Shown in pieces: positions 6,401-7,545 of a stretch of 7,545 nucleotides of DNA. The first letter of the stretch is position 1. The number at the start of each line of letters is the position of its first letter. This DNA comes from Chloroflexota bacterium (GTDB lineage: Bacteria; Chloroflexota; Anaerolineae; Anaerolineales; UBA4823): the NCBI GenBank assembly GCA_030613705.1, contig JAUWLJ010000096.1, positions 1 through 7,545 of the forward strand, given 5' to 3'. The position numbers and the translations under genes were made by a program. The notes beneath the pieces were generated by a model. That model was not told the DNA's origin and did no database searches. It saw only the letters and a program-made list of their open reading frames with translations.

Positions 6401-7545
6401 TCAAGGGTCAGAATAGTAAATTGCCGCGATTTCATCCTGGTATTCCATCTTCCAGCCAGGAAGTCCCTCCAAGGCTTTGATGAGCTGAGCATCAGCGGGC
6501 ATCATCACCCAACGGACGTGGTATTTATCCAAGATTCCTCTCCAACCGGGACCCAGTGTGATGACCGTTTCATATTGGCGGGTTAAGGATTCGCCATAAA
6601 AATCAGTCTGGCCATCTATAAAAACTTTCTGCTGCGGCCAACCGCGGTAAAGCAAATAGCCGCCCCATGGAAAGTAGTTGAACACAAAACCCATTTCTTG
6701 TTGTTCGGAAACCCAATCGACTGCCTCTACCGGAAACACATTCTCCGAAAATCGATTGCCAGTACCAGTGAAATCTATGTTAGCACCGCTATACAATATC
6801 CCGGCGATCAAGAGGATGCTTACCAGCGGCCAGATATATCCGAACAGATTACTGTCTACCACACGTAGCCTTGCATCAAAACTGGCAACACGCTCGAAAC
6901 CCTTATTATTACGCAGAAAAGATGAGCCAGTCCCTGCTAAAATCGGTGCTGCGATGACTGCATAAATAGCAATATTGCGTGCACTGATCAATCCAAAGAT
7001 AGTCCAGGATGTTATAAGCAAGGCAGCGGCAATTGTGGATCGCTTGCGGTTGAGACTGGCCACCAAAATGGATAAGGAAATCATTACCAAAAATGGCCAG
7101 GAGCTGATTTGTTGAAAATCCGGTGGGAGATACTCTACAGTGTGACCGACCAAATACCGGCTTTGCAAGAATCCGAATGTCGTTTCCCATATCCGCCATC
7201 CCACCGGATTAACCAAAGTCATAAACAGAACAAAAATACCTGTAAGAATCAGTATCCGGGGCTGCATTTTGTTAATTGCATTCACATCAACATTCGAAAA
7301 TCGGCGTTCATGCACACTACTGAATCGCCTATTTGATAGCAAATTGTCAATCAGGTAAATTCCCCAAATCAGTATTCCGACAATAAAAGCTCCATGGAAA
7401 TTTACCCACACTAGCATCAATAAAGGTAACACCCACCAGCGCCAGCGACCAGTCAACCTCCATCTTTCCAATTCCCTAATCCACAACACAGTAATAAGCA
7501 GGGTGAATAAATGAGGACGGGTCAACCAGTGGATGCTCGCAGCTG
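6401..7545 (-). CDS. GT-C-type (RgtA/B/C/D-like) membrane protein, N-terminal part beyond window edge
   Basis: The reading frame is open to the right edge, so the 5' part is missing; 380 residues are visible, starting AASIHWLTRPHLF. A TTG at 7525 lies in frame but the coding sequence continues upstream of it, so it is not the start. Visible features are HWLTRPHLF (5-13), WVNFHGAF (46-53), NPVGWRIWE (112-120) and SARNIAIYA (187-195). There are at least seven hydrophobic segments (near 13-21, 36-47, 51-68, 96-112, 149-164, 170-186, 190-204, 235-252). A soluble C-terminal domain (about 255-380) has FNYFPWGGYLLYRGW and VFIDGQTDFYG. This pattern recurs in uncharacterised bacterial GT-C/RgtA-D-like proteins, often annotated only as membrane proteins. 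The catalytic acidic loop would be in the missing N-terminus, so activity cannot be confirmed. The cytoplasmic loop contains a small duplicated peptide (71-86). The gene ends 167 bases before the GT87-like gene. Confidence 0.78.
   Translation of the reverse strand, partial: AASIHWLTRPHLFTLLITVLWIRELERWRLTGRWRWWVLPLLMLVWVNFHGAFIVGILIWGIYLIDNLLSNRRFSSVHERRFSNVDVNAINKMQPRILILTGIFVLFMTLVNPVGWRIWETTFGFLQSRYLVGHTVEYLPPDFQQISSWPFLVMISLSILVASLNRKRSTIAAALLITSWTIFGLISARNIAIYAVIAAPILAGTGSSFLRNNKGFERVASFDARLRVVDSNLFGYIWPLVSILLIAGILYSGANIDFTGTGNRFSENVFPVEAVDWVSEQQEMGFVFNYFPWGGYLLYRGWPQQKVFIDGQTDFYGESLTRQYETVITLGPGWRGILDKYHVRWVMMPADAQLIKALEGLPGWKMEYQDEIAAIYYSDP

Noticed and set aside
6388..6405. Hairpin around the stop of the rightmost gene (CTTG...CAAG) as a terminator
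   Set aside because: The stem is short with an internal mismatch, and on the minus strand it is followed by an A-tract rather than a T-tract, so it does not fit an intrinsic terminator.
7523..7525. TTG as the start of the rightmost gene
   Set aside because: The frame stays open upstream to the window edge and encodes family-like AASIHW before it; the gene is simply cut by the edge.
1..7545. CRISPR array, transposon ends, tRNA or phage genes
   Set aside because: No regularly spaced direct repeats, terminal inverted repeats, transposase-like motifs or tRNA-like cloverleaf were seen on reading both strands.

Overview
All recognisable genes in this window lie on the minus strand, so transcription runs from the right edge (7545) to the left edge (1). 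Base composition looks mid-forties % G+C by eye. Two blocks are present. Positions 7545 to 1713 hold four consecutive genes for large multi-pass membrane proteins that look like GT-C-fold glycosyltransferases, which use polyprenyl-phosphate sugars on the outer face of the membrane. Positions 1630 to 1 hold a two-component system: a NarL/DegU-type response regulator followed by a soluble, DegS-like histidine kinase that runs off the left edge. No tRNA, rRNA, CRISPR array, insertion sequence or integrase was seen, and there is no gene-free stretch longer than about 170 bases.

Layout in transcription order: (1) 7545-6401, GT-C-like membrane protein lacking its N-terminus; (2) a 167-base spacer with a candidate promoter and a small inverted repeat; (3) 6233-4980, a DUF2029/GT87-like mannosyltransferase-type protein; (4) a 79-base spacer; (5) 4900-3227, a second large GT-C-like protein; (6) 3230-1713, a third one, start overlapping the previous stop as ATGA; (7) an 82-base spacer with a good sigma-70-type promoter and a perfect 12-bp palindrome at the expected transcription start; (8) 1630-929, response regulator; (9) 932-1, kinase, again coupled by an ATGA overlap.

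The organism is most likely a free-living bacterium. The combination of a membrane-free DegS/DegU-like pair and runs of poorly characterised GT-C proteins fits Chloroflexota (Anaerolineae-like), but this is inference from general resemblance and not from a marker gene. The GT-C genes probably build or decorate an envelope glycan or glycolipid. One resembles the PimE-type mannosyltransferase family and one carries the motif set of AftB-like arabinofuranosyltransferase relatives. Actual donors and acceptors cannot be read from sequence. The two-component operon has its own promoter and may or may not control the neighbouring glycosyltransferases.

No clearly new system is evident. The items most worth a second look are the grouping of four distinct GT-C enzymes, the promoter/palindrome arrangement of the regulator operon, and a strongly strand-biased word (ACCTGG on the minus strand) that recurs in all three reading frames.
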